From positions 5,033,501 to 5,097,500 of the forward strand of contig JAPYXD010000581.1 in the NCBI GenBank assembly GCA_030998225.1: a stretch of DNA of 64,000 nucleotides. Reading direction: 5' to 3'. Source of the stretch: Diplolepis rosae (Eukaryota > Arthropoda > Insecta > Hymenoptera > Diplolepididae). Positions 46,560 through 58,485 of this stretch are shown in pieces. The notes below the pieces were generated by a model. That model worked only from the letters and a program-made list of their open reading frames with translations. It was not told the origin of the DNA and did no database searches. Both the position numbers and the translations under genes were made by a program. How positions within the stretch are numbered: the first letter of the stretch is position 1; each line of letters starts with the position of its first letter.

Positions 46560-48296
46560 GTGTGGATGATTACATCTTTAGGAAATGAAATATTTTTTCA
46601 GTACAGTTGTACGCTATCCTGAGGTACGTTTGAATGTCCATATGATTCTATTCAAACAGCAACCCGTGGATGAGTACTTAACTCCAGTCCACTACAAAAA
46701 CTGTTAATGTTGGCCACTTATATCCACCTTGTACTACGAACTTACGGTAGTCTTTTAGAAAGTGACTAATTGATGTAGTATCATGTTCAGAAGATATAAA
46801 CTCTGCTAAAGGTATCGTTGAATTCATAAACCTCGCCACAAGGGCGTAGTACAATATGCGTTTACATTCTTCACCATCTGGCTCTCGAACAACCGAACCT
46901 GCGGCGTCAAGATGTAGTACCCAAATTTTTCCACAGTCAATTAACCCTTTGCACTCCAGCATGGTACCTCATAGTGGGTATAATGTCGCAAATACGGCGA
47001 AAACGGAGTGCAAAGGGTTAAATGTGACTGACTTTTTGAGTACATTAACGCAAATAATGGCGTCCCAACTCGTTGCAAATAAGGATCACTTGTTTTACGA
47101 TCATCAAAACATTGCTGTACCAAGTCACCAACATGATTCGATTTCAATCTTAAGTCATACTTGCAATTTTGTTCCGATTTCGCTTTCTGATACGTACTAA
47201 GCAATTTTAAATTTTGCATATTACTATCTCCAGCTAATTCCTTATTTGTTTCACGTACAATTTCCAGATGAATCTCTTGGCTTAACAGTCTGCATAAGTT
47301 TCCGCGATTCTTCTCGAGCCTTACCAGCTAACTGATAGTAATGTCTCGGTCCATCGTGAATAACCTCTTCAGCTGCATCGCTATAAACGAAGTGTGTTAC
47401 TGGACCGTTATCAGAGTAGCTAATGTCGAATTTAAACCTTGGGGCATGAGATTTGTATCTACAGATGCCATAAATAACGTCGAAATCTTTATTCCTTCTG
47501 TAGCCATAAAAGCGCGAAGTACATGTGATGTTAAATTCTTTGGGCAATATATCAATAAGTATTTGACGAGTGAGATCTTTTTTCAAGTATCCATGCTCAT
47601 CAATTAAATTTGAGGCCAATAAACAATTTCCTCGATCCTCGGAAAATACTGCTTTTGATTGTCTGGTCATAGGTAGAGTAACATCCGCTTCGTTTCCTAA
47701 AATACTCTGCCTATGCTTCTTGTCATCACTGTCAAAATCATTGCATACCAGTTTAATATCGGTATCAGTACTTACGTCATATATGTCTTTCCCACCGCCT
47801 TCGTATTCCAAAAAGCGATGATGGTCTGATTCGTTGCAAATACTGTCTGTTTTCAATGATTTTAGTGCCAGAGAAGAAAATGATTGAACAATTTCAGAAA
47901 TTCGCGCTATATGTGGATTAGTTGCACTGTTTATAGTAGAATCTGACGACACAATAGACACTTTATTGTTATTCACGTCTGGATTTTTTATAAAAAATGT
48001 TTCTTTCTTCATGTTTTTTTCCAACTCTTTATTTCGCCACAAATCTTCTACAATATTTTTAATACCGCCATCATTGCAGTTCCACATTTTTTCAAACTTT
48101 CGTACCTGCTTAGAATTACTATACTAATCCTTAGTTTTCGGCAAATCTTATAGCATAACGAATCGTTTGAAAAGGCAGTAAAGGAGACTGCACTTAGTGT
48201 TGATACATTTTTCGATATTACTTCTGCCATCAATTTTAAACGCTCGTCCAAAAGTGTCTTCTCTTGTTGCATTTTGCGCGAATTTGTTCTCAGCAT
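46560..48296 (-). pseudogene. DDE transposase, N-terminal and first catalytic part
   Basis: Successive minus-strand frames (48296-48048, 48087-47251, 47275-46941, 46962-46678) form the N-terminal half. They include SEDRGNCLLASNLIDEHGYL, an FKFDISYSDNGPV segment, then WVLHLDAAGSVVREPDGEEC (first Asp) and WPTLTVFVVDWS (second Asp). The frame breaks at a piggyBac-type MITE (46945-47017), at a shift near 47275, and at stops after VVDWS. The residue pattern Asp, Asp, Cys-Cys-His, Glu is MULE/KDZ-like. Homologous copies lie at 61362-63873 (+). The family name is inferred; I recognise it only as a dispersed insect repeat protein. Confidence 0.7.
46945..47017. mobile_element. 73-bp piggyBac-type MITE inside the transposase
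   Basis: The ends are CCCTTTGCACTCC and GGAGTGCAAAGGG, with TTAA directly outside both (46941-46944 and 47018-47021). CCCTTTGCACTC is a widespread piggyBac-type terminus. The homologous right-arm copy near 63248 has no insertion. Removing 77 bp (element plus one TTAA) puts the flanking reading frames back in register, so this insertion is one of the lesions that broke the gene. Confidence 0.92.
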
Positions 48297-49194
48297 TAGA
48301 TTTTAATCTACTCGTCCTGGAAAATACTTTTCAAACCAGTAGGCTTCTTCTTAACAATTTTGCAGGAACAAGAAATATTTTATTACACAAAAAGTTAAAC
48401 TACATAAAATCAGAACAAACACGCACCAAGGTGTTTCAAAACGCCTGGTAGGTAAAAAAAAACTAACAAAAAAGAGATAAGATTTTTTTATCTCAATTGA
48501 CTTCTTCGCTTACACGGTGACACGTAGTTTTCGGCACATGTGTCTATGCCTGGTGAAAAAACAAAACTTTTCTTAGTAAATAAGCAGATGAAAAAGAATA
48601 AGTTATGCAAAATTTGCCTAATAAGCCTCGGAATTGCGAGTCCGGATCAAAGTACTCGTTCAACGCAAGAATACTCGTGAAAAATTGTGTCAAAGTCGCA
48701 GAACATGAAAATTTTCGGTGGTGGAAATGATATTTTTTCCTTCTATACTTTCAGATAATGACAAGAGATATATTCCACTTATTTGAAATTAGACAAATCC
48801 TCTAAATTAAAGTAGACCACCTAAATCGAATAACATGTAATCCTTGTGTTTGAAGAAGATCTTATATACTATGATATTATAGATTACTCATTAGGAATTT
48901 TCAAATTAATAAACTATTTTTTAATCAAAATATCCTGATATGCTTTAGAAATAGTTATGTCATTTCAATGCATAAAAAATGCGATTATCGAAATACGGAG
49001 ATAACTTCACGCATCTCCACACTATCGGAAAAACAAATTCTTTCCCTGAGTTCTGAGAAGATTTGACATAGTTCTCGAGTTCCTGACACTTTTTAGAGTT
49101 CCGGTAAATCACGGGAAATATAGCTATTCAAAATTTCAACAATTTTTTTCAAAATGCCATTTTCAAGAGTTCAAAGAGTTCTATTTAGTTTCGG
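48297..49194. other. 5' flank of the DDE/Ulp1 element
   Basis: AT-rich sequence upstream (minus-strand sense) of the transposase start. I see no gene, repeat or clear promoter element. It lies inside the inferred TIRs. Confidence 0.35.
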
Positions 49195-49690
49195 ATCCTA
49201 CACAAAGAAAAATTCCAGGTTAAAGTAACCTGATTAGTGTAGTTAAAATTGTCTGCAACTAAAAGTCTCAGACTGAGAAGAAATTTGAATTTCAAGTTGT
49301 GACCACCAAAATTTCTGGTTGCAATAACCAGAAATATTAGTTTTAAGATTTTACAATAAGAAATTTTAAGGTTATTGCTGACGATAATTCATGAAAAACA
49401 AAATCTCACAGCGTTCACTATGAACGGATCAATGAACCATTCAATACTTTATGCGCCTGCGTGGCAAAATTTGAACGGTGCTAATGTAGACGACACGAAT
49501 AAGATTTCTGGTTACAGTAACCAGTAAATTTTTTAAAATTGCCGCGGAGGTGTACGTGATTTTCCGGTGACTATAACCTGAATTTCCGTTTGCCTGAAAC
49601 CTTTCATTGTAGTTACAGTACATAAATTTTGTAGTTGGACATTTTTAACCAGAAAATGGGTTTATTTATGGGTTAATTTAGGATAAGATC
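49195..49690. repeat. Repeat with GGTTA..TAACC hairpin words
   Basis: It begins CTACACAAAGAAAAATTCCAGG and contains several short palindromes such as CTGGTTGCAATAACCAG and CTGGTTACAGTAACCAG. The style is the same as in the 51143-52193 insertion (CACAGAGAGAAAT end, GGTTGTAGTAACC inside). It probably belongs to a related non-autonomous family. It overlaps the right TIR of the DDE/Ulp1 element. Confidence 0.45.
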
Positions 49691-50106
49691 AATTTTAAAT
49701 TGAGAGTACGCCGCACGTACGGTTTATTGCCTCTATTGTAATGACCCACTACCTGCATTTGGGTTCGACTTCAAGATAGCCGACAGAAGTTGTAAGACGA
49801 TTTTCGTCTCATATCTTGCATTCGGAAATTCTAATTTCTGGCAAGTTAGACGAATTTATGCAACTGTAAAAATAGCGAAATCTCAAGTTCTATGCATTAC
49901 TAGTTGACATTTTAATATGCAATATGAAGCTGAAACTTCGCTTTATTATCCATGTGAAATTACGAATCAGAAATGACATTTAGCTTCGAGCAATTGAGCA
50001 TTCAAATACTCTTATTCCCAGAAAATTTTATGTTTTTCTTTTGCATAAAAACCTCTGCATGCAGGCACTCTTCATCGAGGTTACCATGGTAACATACACT
50101 GCATGA

Positions 50107-53100
50107 CTGAAGCCCGTTTTAAAAAAAAAATTTTAATTATGAGCCAGATTAGAAAATTTAAATTCGCGAGATTTACCAGCATAAATTTTCCTGTTCTTGA
50201 GTAAACACTAACACTTAAACACACTAGCACTAAGTCATTATTGAGTTAAATTATATTATATTATTTCGACTTCGCTTCTGACTAATATGATATAAACTTT
50301 CGTGAAACTCCCCTCACAAAATAAAGCTCACTAACAACCTTCACCGGGCAACGATCAGAAGCAAATTGACTTGAAATTGACTAGAGATCATCAAACAAAG
50401 TTACACATATACGAAAATCTCTCCCACCTAAGGTGTAACACTTTAATTGGAGGAAATTTGAACTTTGTTTAACAGTAGAATTATAATTCTAAAGCGCAAG
50501 AGTGGGGATAAACTAGAGCTGTGAGAGGGATAAAGCTATCGAATACCGAGAAAACTGAACCAATGATCGACTAGACTGAATGAATTTTGGAGTAGGTAGA
50601 AGGGGCTGATATTTCTTGAAGGACAGTAAAATGAAGGAATTGTCGATGGAAAGTGGAGCTATAAACTATTTGTTTACCCATGCATCTTTTGTTATCTAAA
50701 GTTTACGACGTTCGACGTGCTTGACACCCTCCTTAAGGACGTAAATACATTCATAATGTTTCTCAGAAATTATTCTGTTGATCATGAAACAACCACATTT
50801 CAGGAATTTAAAATAGTTTTCATGAAACTGAAATTTACAATATTATTTACTTTTTCCACCTTTTTGTTCAAGAACTCTGGTACACTACCAAAAAACTCAG
50901 GAATTTTTGTTAATTTCTCGTTATTTTGGCATAGGGTCAGTTAATTCTCATTTTCTTTTATTAAAATTTTCACTATTAGATGTAAAAATGCGCAAAAAGA
51001 AAGAAAGGCAAACGTTTAGGCCATATATGGGGGCCCTCTTCAGTGCCATAAATTCATTGTTTAATTCAAAATTTCTGTAAATGATTAGAATATAGGAAGT
51101 AATTAAAATAAGGATTATCATATAAATAAAAAACTTATCTCACACAGAGAGAAATTTTAGGTTTCACTGACCAAAGTTTATTTGTTAAAATCGTCTTTAC
51201 AAAAATTTTAAAGTTTTCATGACAATCATGGTAGTGGCTGTCATACATTGGAAAAGTGTTTACTCCAACTGCAAGGAACGTTACTGAGACCACGATTCTG
51301 GTACTTGAAATACCATAGCGCTGCGGTTATAGGAACCAAAGTCCATCGTAAAGCCGCGCATAGAGTTTAGTTAAAATGACTAAGTCTGCGGACAGTAAAT
51401 AGCCAGCCAAAATTATTTTTGAGGTTATAGGTATGGTTCTCTTAGTTATCAAAATACGAATTCAATTTGATTAGAAAAAATAAAGTTTCACCGAAAAGAT
51501 CTAAGAAAAATAATCCGGTATAATGATATTTATGATAACTTTCGTCGATTAAGTTAAAAAATTGTCACTTTTTTCATCACCATAAACTTTTTTTGACTGA
51601 CTATAGTTTTGACAAAATACGACGAGACAGCAACATTGGAACGCATTGCATTGTCCCCGAACAAAATCGTTTATCATTTAGAAAGAATTGTCAAACTATA
51701 TTTATAATAGAATTATTTACCTGATAATGCTTGTCACGGTGAAATATAGTCCAGGAATCAAGAACGAGAATTGGCAGGATTCAACTTAGGCTGCATATCT
51801 TTTTGGAAGTAACTACTTATCTCCAGTGCAGTGCAAGTTAAATTGTGTGACTATTACAAGATTTAATAGTTGTCACGACAGGCTTACCTCGTTGTAAAAA
51901 ATGAAAGTTATACTTGATTTGTCTAGCGCAACAGCGAACGCTGCGGTTGTAGTAACCAAAGGAGCTTGGCAGTACACATAAAGAAAATGTACGTGTACTA
52001 ACCGTTGGGGTACGTATAAAGCTCATTCTAATCATCAACTTTGGTTACCAACAACCGAATACACAAAAAAGTCCAAATTACTGTCATGATAACTATAAAA
52101 GTAGTAGCTTCTCTCAACTTTTTTGGTCAAGGCAACTACTGTACAAAAAATTTATGTGCTATGTGCACAGGAACCAAAGCCGATTTCTCTCAGTGCATAG
52201 CTTGCAATTCAAAATGAAGTAGTCCAGTAAGCAGGAGCACAAATTGAAAAATTGAAAAAAAAATTTGCAAGCTTATTATAATAACATTCACTATAAAGCC
52301 AGAATATCTCACAGTTCTGACCATGTTCAGAACTTGTTAAATTTAATAATACTTTCAAATTTTATACATAATATCACGAATATTTAAATTGCATTTTTAT
52401 TAATTTTTGAAGATAAATTTATTATGATTTTTTCAAAACATCTCAGAACAAATCTGAATGCGAAAATAAACAACTTTTAATTTTTTTTATCCTGAACATA
52501 CTGAAATAATATTGAGTAAAATTACATATATAGATATTATAATAAGCTTGCAAATTCAGTGTTAAATGGATTGTCCGTGAAGCTGATATACAAAATCGTT
52601 TTCTTAAAAATTACACGCTTTCGTCCACTCGTGAAAATCACCATTAACGTCTCGAATTTCTTAACTAGGTATATTACAATAGTCTTCTTCCAGGAGGAAA
52701 AGAACCTCTCAGGATTGATTTATATAAGAAAAAAAAATTGTCAGCCAGCAAAGCCACATGTCCCGAGTCGGTTTTTAAAACAGTTCAGATCATTCTGTGA
52801 GAGACTCCAGTAACAAAGTCCTCTGGAAAAGTATTCAAAATTTAAGCCTTGTTCGCGAACCTCATTAATAACCAATTGGGCATTCTTCTTTAACAATGAA
52901 ATTTTAAAAAATTTCCGGTCGGTTCGGTTGCAAAAATTTTTGTGTTTTCTCATTTTATCCGGTTTTTTATTCACAGTGAACTTCAAATATTTTTCAATTT
53001 GTGCTCCTGCTTACTGGACTACTTCATTTTGAATTGCAAGCTATGAGATAAGTTTTTTATTTATATGATAATCCTTATTTTAATTATCTCCTATATTCTA

Positions 53101-54215
53101 ATCATTTACAGAAATTTTGAATTAAACTATGAATTTGCCTTTCTTTCTTTTTGCGCATTTTTACATCTAATAGTGAATATTTTAATAAAAGAAAATGAGA
53201 ATTAACTGACCCTATGCCAAAATAACGAGAAATTAACAAAAATTCCTGAGTTTTTTGGTAGTGTAACAGAGTTCTTGAAAAAAAAGGTGGAAAAAGTAAA
53301 TAATATTGTAAATTTCAGTTTCATGAAAACTATTTTAAATTCCTAAAATGTGGTTGTTTCATGATCAACAGAATAATTTCTGAGAAACATTATGAATGTA
53401 TTTACGTCCTTAAGGAGGGTGTCAAGCACGTCGAACGTCGTAAACTTTAGATAACAAAAGATGCATGGGTAAACAAATAGTTTATAGCTCCACTTTCCAT
53501 CGGAAATTCCTTTATTTTACTGTCCCTCAAGAAATATCAGCCGCTTCTACCTAATCCAAAATTCATTCAGTCTAGTCGATCATTGGTTCAGTTTTCTCGG
53601 TATTCGATAGCTTTATCCCTCTCGCAGCTCTAGTTTATCCTCACTCTTGCGCTTTAGAATTATAATTCTACTGTTAAACAAAGTTCAAATTTCCTCCAAT
53701 TAAAGTGTTACACCTTAGGTGGGAGAGATTTTCGTATATGTGTAACTTTGTTTGATGATCTCTAGTCAATTTCAAGTCAATTTGCTTCTCATTGTTGCCC
53801 GGTGAAGGTCGTTAGTGAGCTTTATTTTGTGAGTGGAGTTTCATGAAAGTTCATATCATATTAGTCAGAAGCGAAGTCGGAATTTATTTGTCGCATTTAA
53901 AGAAGAGTTGCGTATTCTCCTGAAAGTTTCTGGTTGAAAATCTCGCGAATTTAAATTTTTTAATTTTGATCATAATTATTAAATTTTTTTTTTAAACAAC
54001 CTTTAGTCTACTTTTTGAAAGATTTTTTCAAGTGCGCGTTTTTTGAGAAAGTTTTTACAATAATATAATTTAACTCAATAATGAGTTTGTGCTAGTGTGT
54101 TTAAGTGTTAGTGTTTACTCAAGAACAGGAAAATTTATGCTGGTAAATCTCGCGAATTTAAATTTTTTAATCTGGCTCATAATTATTTAATTTTTTTTAA
54201 AACAGGCTTCAGTCT
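50107..54215. repeat. 4.1-kb palindrome
   Basis: The left arm (50107-51142, then 52194-52258) pairs with the right arm (52992-54215). Examples are GAGCCAGATTAGAAAATTTA at 50140 with its complement near 54165, and GTAACACTTTAATTGGAGGA with its complement near 53695. The loop is about 730 bp (52259-52991) and itself contains a small stem with AAGCTTATTATAATA. Similarity is high over more than 800 bp, so it would extrude or fold strongly. No gene is present. Confidence 0.85.
51143..52193. mobile_element. ~1.05-kb insertion in the left palindrome arm
   Basis: The right arm reads straight through at this point (about 53040-53050), giving an empty-site comparison. The inserted segment begins CACAGAGAGAAATTTTAGG and ends GATTTCTCTCAGTG, so the terminal inverted repeat is about CAC(A/T)GAGAGAAAT. 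A CA dinucleotide flanks both sides. CAC ends with a 2-3-bp duplication are known from CACTA/CMC-type elements, but no transposase is encoded and the class is uncertain. Confidence 0.75.
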
Positions 54216-54370
54216 ACTTTTTGAGAGATTTTTTCGAGTGCGCGTTTTTGGAAAAAGTTTTCGCGATAATGTAATTTAATGTAACTCAATAATGGGTTAG
54301 TGCCGAAGTGTTCAAGTGCCGTAGTGTTAAATTGTCGGAGTGTTTAAGTATTTACTCAAGAACACGACAG
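53930..54370 (+). repeat. Tandem ~210-bp duplication at palindrome edge
   Basis: ATCTCGCGAATTTAAATTTT, then CAGTCTACTTTTTGA-like and GTGCGCGTTTT words, then CTCAATAATG and GTTTACTCAAGAACA, occur twice, at about 53940-54130 and 54150-54365. The left palindrome arm has one copy, so the duplication postdates the palindrome. Confidence 0.75.
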
Positions 54371-55092
54371 AAAAAATACAAAGGGCACCAAGGACAGAAA
54401 GGACAATGACAGGAAGCTGGAGAATGGTGCCATCGCTACGACGAGGGAGAGCCGCGCCGGTGAGTAATTTTTTGAGTCCCTCTTGTTTCCATCATGCCGC
54501 AGGATGAAAGGTCCAAAACGGCACGGAAACAGGTTGTAATTTTGCAAATCTTGTAGTGACCGCTAATAGAAAGTCAAATTTCTACTGGCGAGTGGACAAT
54601 TGTTTCTATATAAATTAGCTTAGGATAGGATTTTCTTGGCATTTTTCTTTTTTTTCCTCGATTTTTTCAATTTCGTGAACAAAAAAATAAATTATTTAAT
54701 GAAGTGTGAATTTTGCTTGTTTCTAAAGTTTAATTGTTAATTCAAGTATTTATTGCCAAGAAAAAAAATCGTGACTGGGAATTTACGTACGAAAAGAATT
54801 TTCAAATCGATTGCTACTCTAATTTAGCTTTTGATGCTTGGATCCCCGAGGGTTTTTATTTATTGCTTGATTAAATACTTTTTAATTTCTTTTACAATAT
54901 TTAGTCTTGAAATTTGATTAAAGTTAAAATATTCATAAAAAATTTATTTTGCTATTTCAACCTAAAATCAAACTTGTATTAGCTATAAAAATTCGATCAC
55001 GAAAGTTATTTTCTTGTTTACACTTTTTTTCTAAATTTAATATAAAAATCAAATATTCCAAAAATAATTAGACCGTTAGAAAAAATAATCAT
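54371..55092. other. No gene seen
   Basis: A GC-richer stretch at 54371-54540 gives way to AT-rich DNA. No frame resembles a known protein. Nothing further is supported. Confidence 0.35.
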
Positions 55093-55258
55093 CTTTTTTA
55101 CCTGTTTTTTTTTTACCTGTTTTTTTTTACCTGTTTTTTTTACCTGTTTTTTTTACCTGTTTTTTTTACCTGTTTTTTTTTACCTGTTTTTTTTACCTGT
55201 TTTTTTTACCTGTTTTTTTTACCTGTTTTTTTTACCTGTTTTTTTTACCTGTTTTTTT
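55093..55258 (+). repeat. ACCTG-T8 short tandem array
   Basis: About thirteen repeats of a 12-14-bp unit, TTTTTTTTACCTG, vary only in T-run length. The unit is pyrimidine-rich and ends in a donor-like CTG context on the opposite strand (CAGGTAAAAA). That strand therefore offers a series of CAG|GTAAAA splice-donor look-alikes. Confidence 0.92.
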
Positions 55259-56514
55259 ATTATAGGGGATTTGAGTACAAATCGTGTCGGTGATAGGCAT
55301 GGTGGGCTTTTAATATGCCCACCAGAGGAGAAAGAAGAGGCTATATGCCGAAGAGCCCCGACTATGAATAGGGGAACTTCTATCAACACCCATTTATTTA
55401 TGAATAAATTGCTGTTGATAGCTTTATACAGCCACGTCGTCACTATATTGATTTGCTATTTTTTGCATGTGTATTTTTAGTCGATTTCGTTTATACACAA
55501 ATTTTTTTTTAGAGAAAATACAAGGATTTAGTTTAATCGGGAACCAAAATTCGAGAGATATTTTCCGATTCTGGTTTCTAATTAAAAAAGATCTTTATAT
55601 ATAGTGTAAAAAACATTTTCTGTAGAAGAAATTTTGTGTATAAAGGAAATCAACCCTTATTTTTTAGGTGATTCAAAAATTGCTTCACATAATTTTTTTT
55701 CTTTCATGGAAGAAAGAATATACCATAAATTGTTTGACTATGGAAAAAGACACGATTTCTGGAATAAATGAATTATTCTGGAAAGACTGACTTTTTTATG
55801 CAGTCAACAAGTTTTTGTTTTTTAATAAATACGTGGGTATTCTGAAATAAGTCAACACAGAACTGTGTTGCAAGTTTTTTTTCATAGCGCCTCCTTTGAA
55901 AATTCGATTTTCGGTACCTGTAGAGCGGGCTGAAACTACGATTTTCAACCCTAGGGTTGAAAGTCGCTGTTTCAACCCGCTCCACAGTTACAGCCAATCA
56001 GATTCTCAAAAGAGTTGCTATGAAAAATAGTTCTGTGCATCGGTGTAGTGATCGACGTATGCATTTAATCAAAGAAATTACAGGTACGTATTGCCTCGAT
56101 TAATTTATTCGAATAAATAGTAACAAAATGTCTCGTTTTATGAACTTTATTAATTATTGCAGATAATTAAAATGTATTTGATTTGATTGCAAATTGTCTT
56201 TGTTTTTAAGCTTTTCCTCTAGGAAGAAAAATCATTTTAAGCTAATAATTATTGATATAGTATTAAAATTTTTGCGTATTTAAATCTTATGTTCAGCCTA
56301 CGAGTTATTTTTTGTTTCAGGTACAATAGGATGGATATGCTAATTAATTCATTTATTTGTATCAATAGTTTCTTGTTAATGAAATATTATTTCTTCGGCA
56401 GGTAATTTTATAATTATCTGAGTTTATCAAATTCTTTTAATTTTTCAATTGTTAAATTTATATGCGAATAATGTTGATTAATATGTGATGCATGTTTGTT
56501 TTGAAGCCCTTTTT
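55259..56514. other. Spacer with one hairpin
   Basis: A hairpin at 55922-55981 pairs GAGCGGGCTGAAACTACGAT with its near complement ending CAACCCGCTC, around CAACCCTAGGGTTG. The rest is AT-rich with no gene. The last 400 bp contain AG-ended pyrimidine tracts that grade into the right-arm subrepeats. Confidence 0.45.
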
Positions 56515-57330
56515 TGTTCCAAGCAGAAGAGCTACAAGAGGATTTTTATGGTACTGACTTATTTTGTTTATATAAATAATTTGTAATTAGTAAAATGTAT
56601 TCATTCAGTTATCATATATTTCGAGATTTATTCATGTGATTTTAATTGTTGAACTTCTATGCAGATAACGTTGGTTAAAATGTATGAATGTACATATGTA
56701 TGTTTGTTTTTTATCTCTTTTTTGTTCCAGCTAGAAAAGGAATTTTAAGGTATGAACAATAGAATTAGTGTTAAAATTTGTGTTGTGGAATATCATGTTT
56801 CTTTTAAATGGTTTTTTTCCTTAGAGGTATAAGAAGTTTTTTTGTTGTAATTATTTATTGTATTTATATGAATAATTTGTACTTCGTAAAATGCGCACTT
56901 TTTATCTTATATTTAGTGATTTTTTCATGATAGCAAATTTTTTTAAATTTAACTTGCAGTATCTAGAAAACCTGGATTGAAATGTATGTTTGTTTTTTAT
57001 CTCTTTTTTGTTCCAGCTAGAAAAGGAATTTTAAGGTATGAACAATAGAATTAGTATTAATAAATAATGTTTATTTTGAAATGCAATTTTTTCCTGAAAT
57101 GGTACAAGAGGTTTTTTTTTGATAATTATTTATATTTTCTATTCAGTGAAATAAATTTATTTTACTATCAGATCTTTCGTGATTCATTAAGGCAATTCAA
57201 GTTTGTTTAGTTTTTAAGTTTTTGTATTTTCCAGATGGAAGAGGATTTTTATGCTGATATATTAATATGATTAAATAGAATTTTTGTTTTAATGTCTAGT
57301 TGACCACTTAAATCCTCAACTTTAAAAATT
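56515..57330 (+). repeat. Right-arm subrepeats with splice-like words
   Basis: Units of about 205-285 bp each have a pyrimidine tract ending TTGTTCCAG or TTTTCCAG, then (C/A)TAGAAAAGGAATTTTA or GAAGAGGATTTTTATG, often followed by GGTATGAA. The pattern (acceptor-like tract, short A/G-rich segment, donor-like GTATG) recurs at about 56720, 57010 and 57230. Matching inverted units lie at 38100-38830. Confidence 0.7.
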
Positions 57331-57377
57331 CTGTTCTTGTTTAATTTTTTCTATTTGCATGTTTCAAGCTTTTATGT

Positions 57378-57790
57378 TTTTATATGTTGTTTTAAGTTGT
57401 ATGTTGTTTTAAGTAGTATGTTGTTTTAAGTTGTATGTTGTTTTAAGTTGTATGTTGTTTTAAGTTGTATGTTGTTTTAAGTTGTATGCTGTATGCTGTA
57501 TGCTGTATGTTGTATGCTGTATGTTGTATGCTGTATGTTGTATGTTGTTGTATGTTATATGTTATATGTTGTATGATGTTGTATGTTGTATGATGTTGTA
57601 TGTTGTATGATGTTGTATGTTGTATGATGTTATATGTTGTGTGATGTTATATGTTGTATGATGTTATATGTTGTATGATGTTATATGTTGTATGATGTTA
57701 TATGTTGTTTTATATTTATGTTGTTTTATGTTTCATATTTCATGTTTCATATTTCATGTTTCATGTTTCATGTTTCATGTTTCATGTTTT
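57378..57790 (+). repeat. TGTATGTTGTTTTAAG / TTTCATG satellite
   Basis: Runs of TTGTATGTTGTTTTAAG, then TGTATGCTGTATGT, TTGTATGATGTTATATG and finally CATGTTTCATATTTCATG form about 400 bp of degenerate simple repeat. It is the expanded counterpart of 37885-38020 in the left arm. Confidence 0.92.
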
Positions 57791-57829
57791 TTCTTTCTTT
57801 CATTTTCTAGCTATAGAGCAACTTTTAAG

Positions 57830-58460
57830 AAAAAATGATTGATAAGTGGATTTGTATATAATTTATTTTCGAAATTGTTTTATATCGACAATTGTTTAAT
57901 TTGTAAATATTGATATTTCCAACACTCGAGTCTCGCAATTATCCCATGACACCAGGGACCCTTGCGTTCATTCTGAATGCTGTCTATTTCAATTTTAGGA
58001 TGTTTCTGGATGTGTGTTTGACTCACATTTGATTGAACTTTAAGATAGTAAAGTTGCAAAAATTAGGCCTCAAGCAAAAATAGATAATTTTTCTTTCAAG
58101 AATAGCAATATTTTCATTGAAGGGATTATTTAAAAGAGAAAAGATTTTTTTACATGAAAAAAATTGGAAACAGAAAAATAATTTTATTAATGAATTTTAT
58201 TTATGAATTTTATTTTTTCCCACACTTCTTTTCTTATTGCTTCGAGCCAAATTTTTCACAAAAATGGAAGATAATTATGAAAAGTTTGTCTCGAAGTAAT
58301 AAGAACAAAATTTCGGGCAGAAATAAAATTATTTTTCTGCTTTTAATTTTTTTCATGGCAAATAATCGTTTCTCTTTTAAATAATCCCTTCAATAATAAT
58401 ATTGCTATTCTTGAAAGCAAAATTATCTATTTTTGACAGGCCTAATCTTTGCGAGTGTAC
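57830..58460. repeat. Hairpin block of the right arm
   Basis: It pairs inverted with about 37360-37860 in the left arm. Locally, 58066-58200 (GGCCTCAAGCAAAAATAGAT, GGGATTATTTAAAAGAGAAA) also pairs with 58330-58455, enclosing a core stem GCTTCGAGCC.../GTCTCGAAGT. No coding sequence is seen. Confidence 0.7.
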
Positions 58461-58485
58461 TACCTTCAGGCCGTATGATATAATA

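Larger units (their letters stand above)
43005..49770 (-). mobile_element. DDE/Ulp1 transposon copy with ~90-bp TIRs
   Basis: The segment around 43010-43090 (GCAGGTAGAGGGTCATGACA, CAATAAACCGTACGTGCGGC, GTACTC, GATCTTATCC) recurs inverted at 49672-49765. Between the two lies a single gene-like minus-strand series: DDE transposase, Lys-rich linker, Ulp1-type protease, Cys/His motif. The natural reading is a transposon of about 6.8 kb with TIRs. I could not define the exact outer ends or a target duplication, because outward similarity fades gradually. A second interpretation is that the repeats belong to an unrelated MITE pair. Confidence 0.6.
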
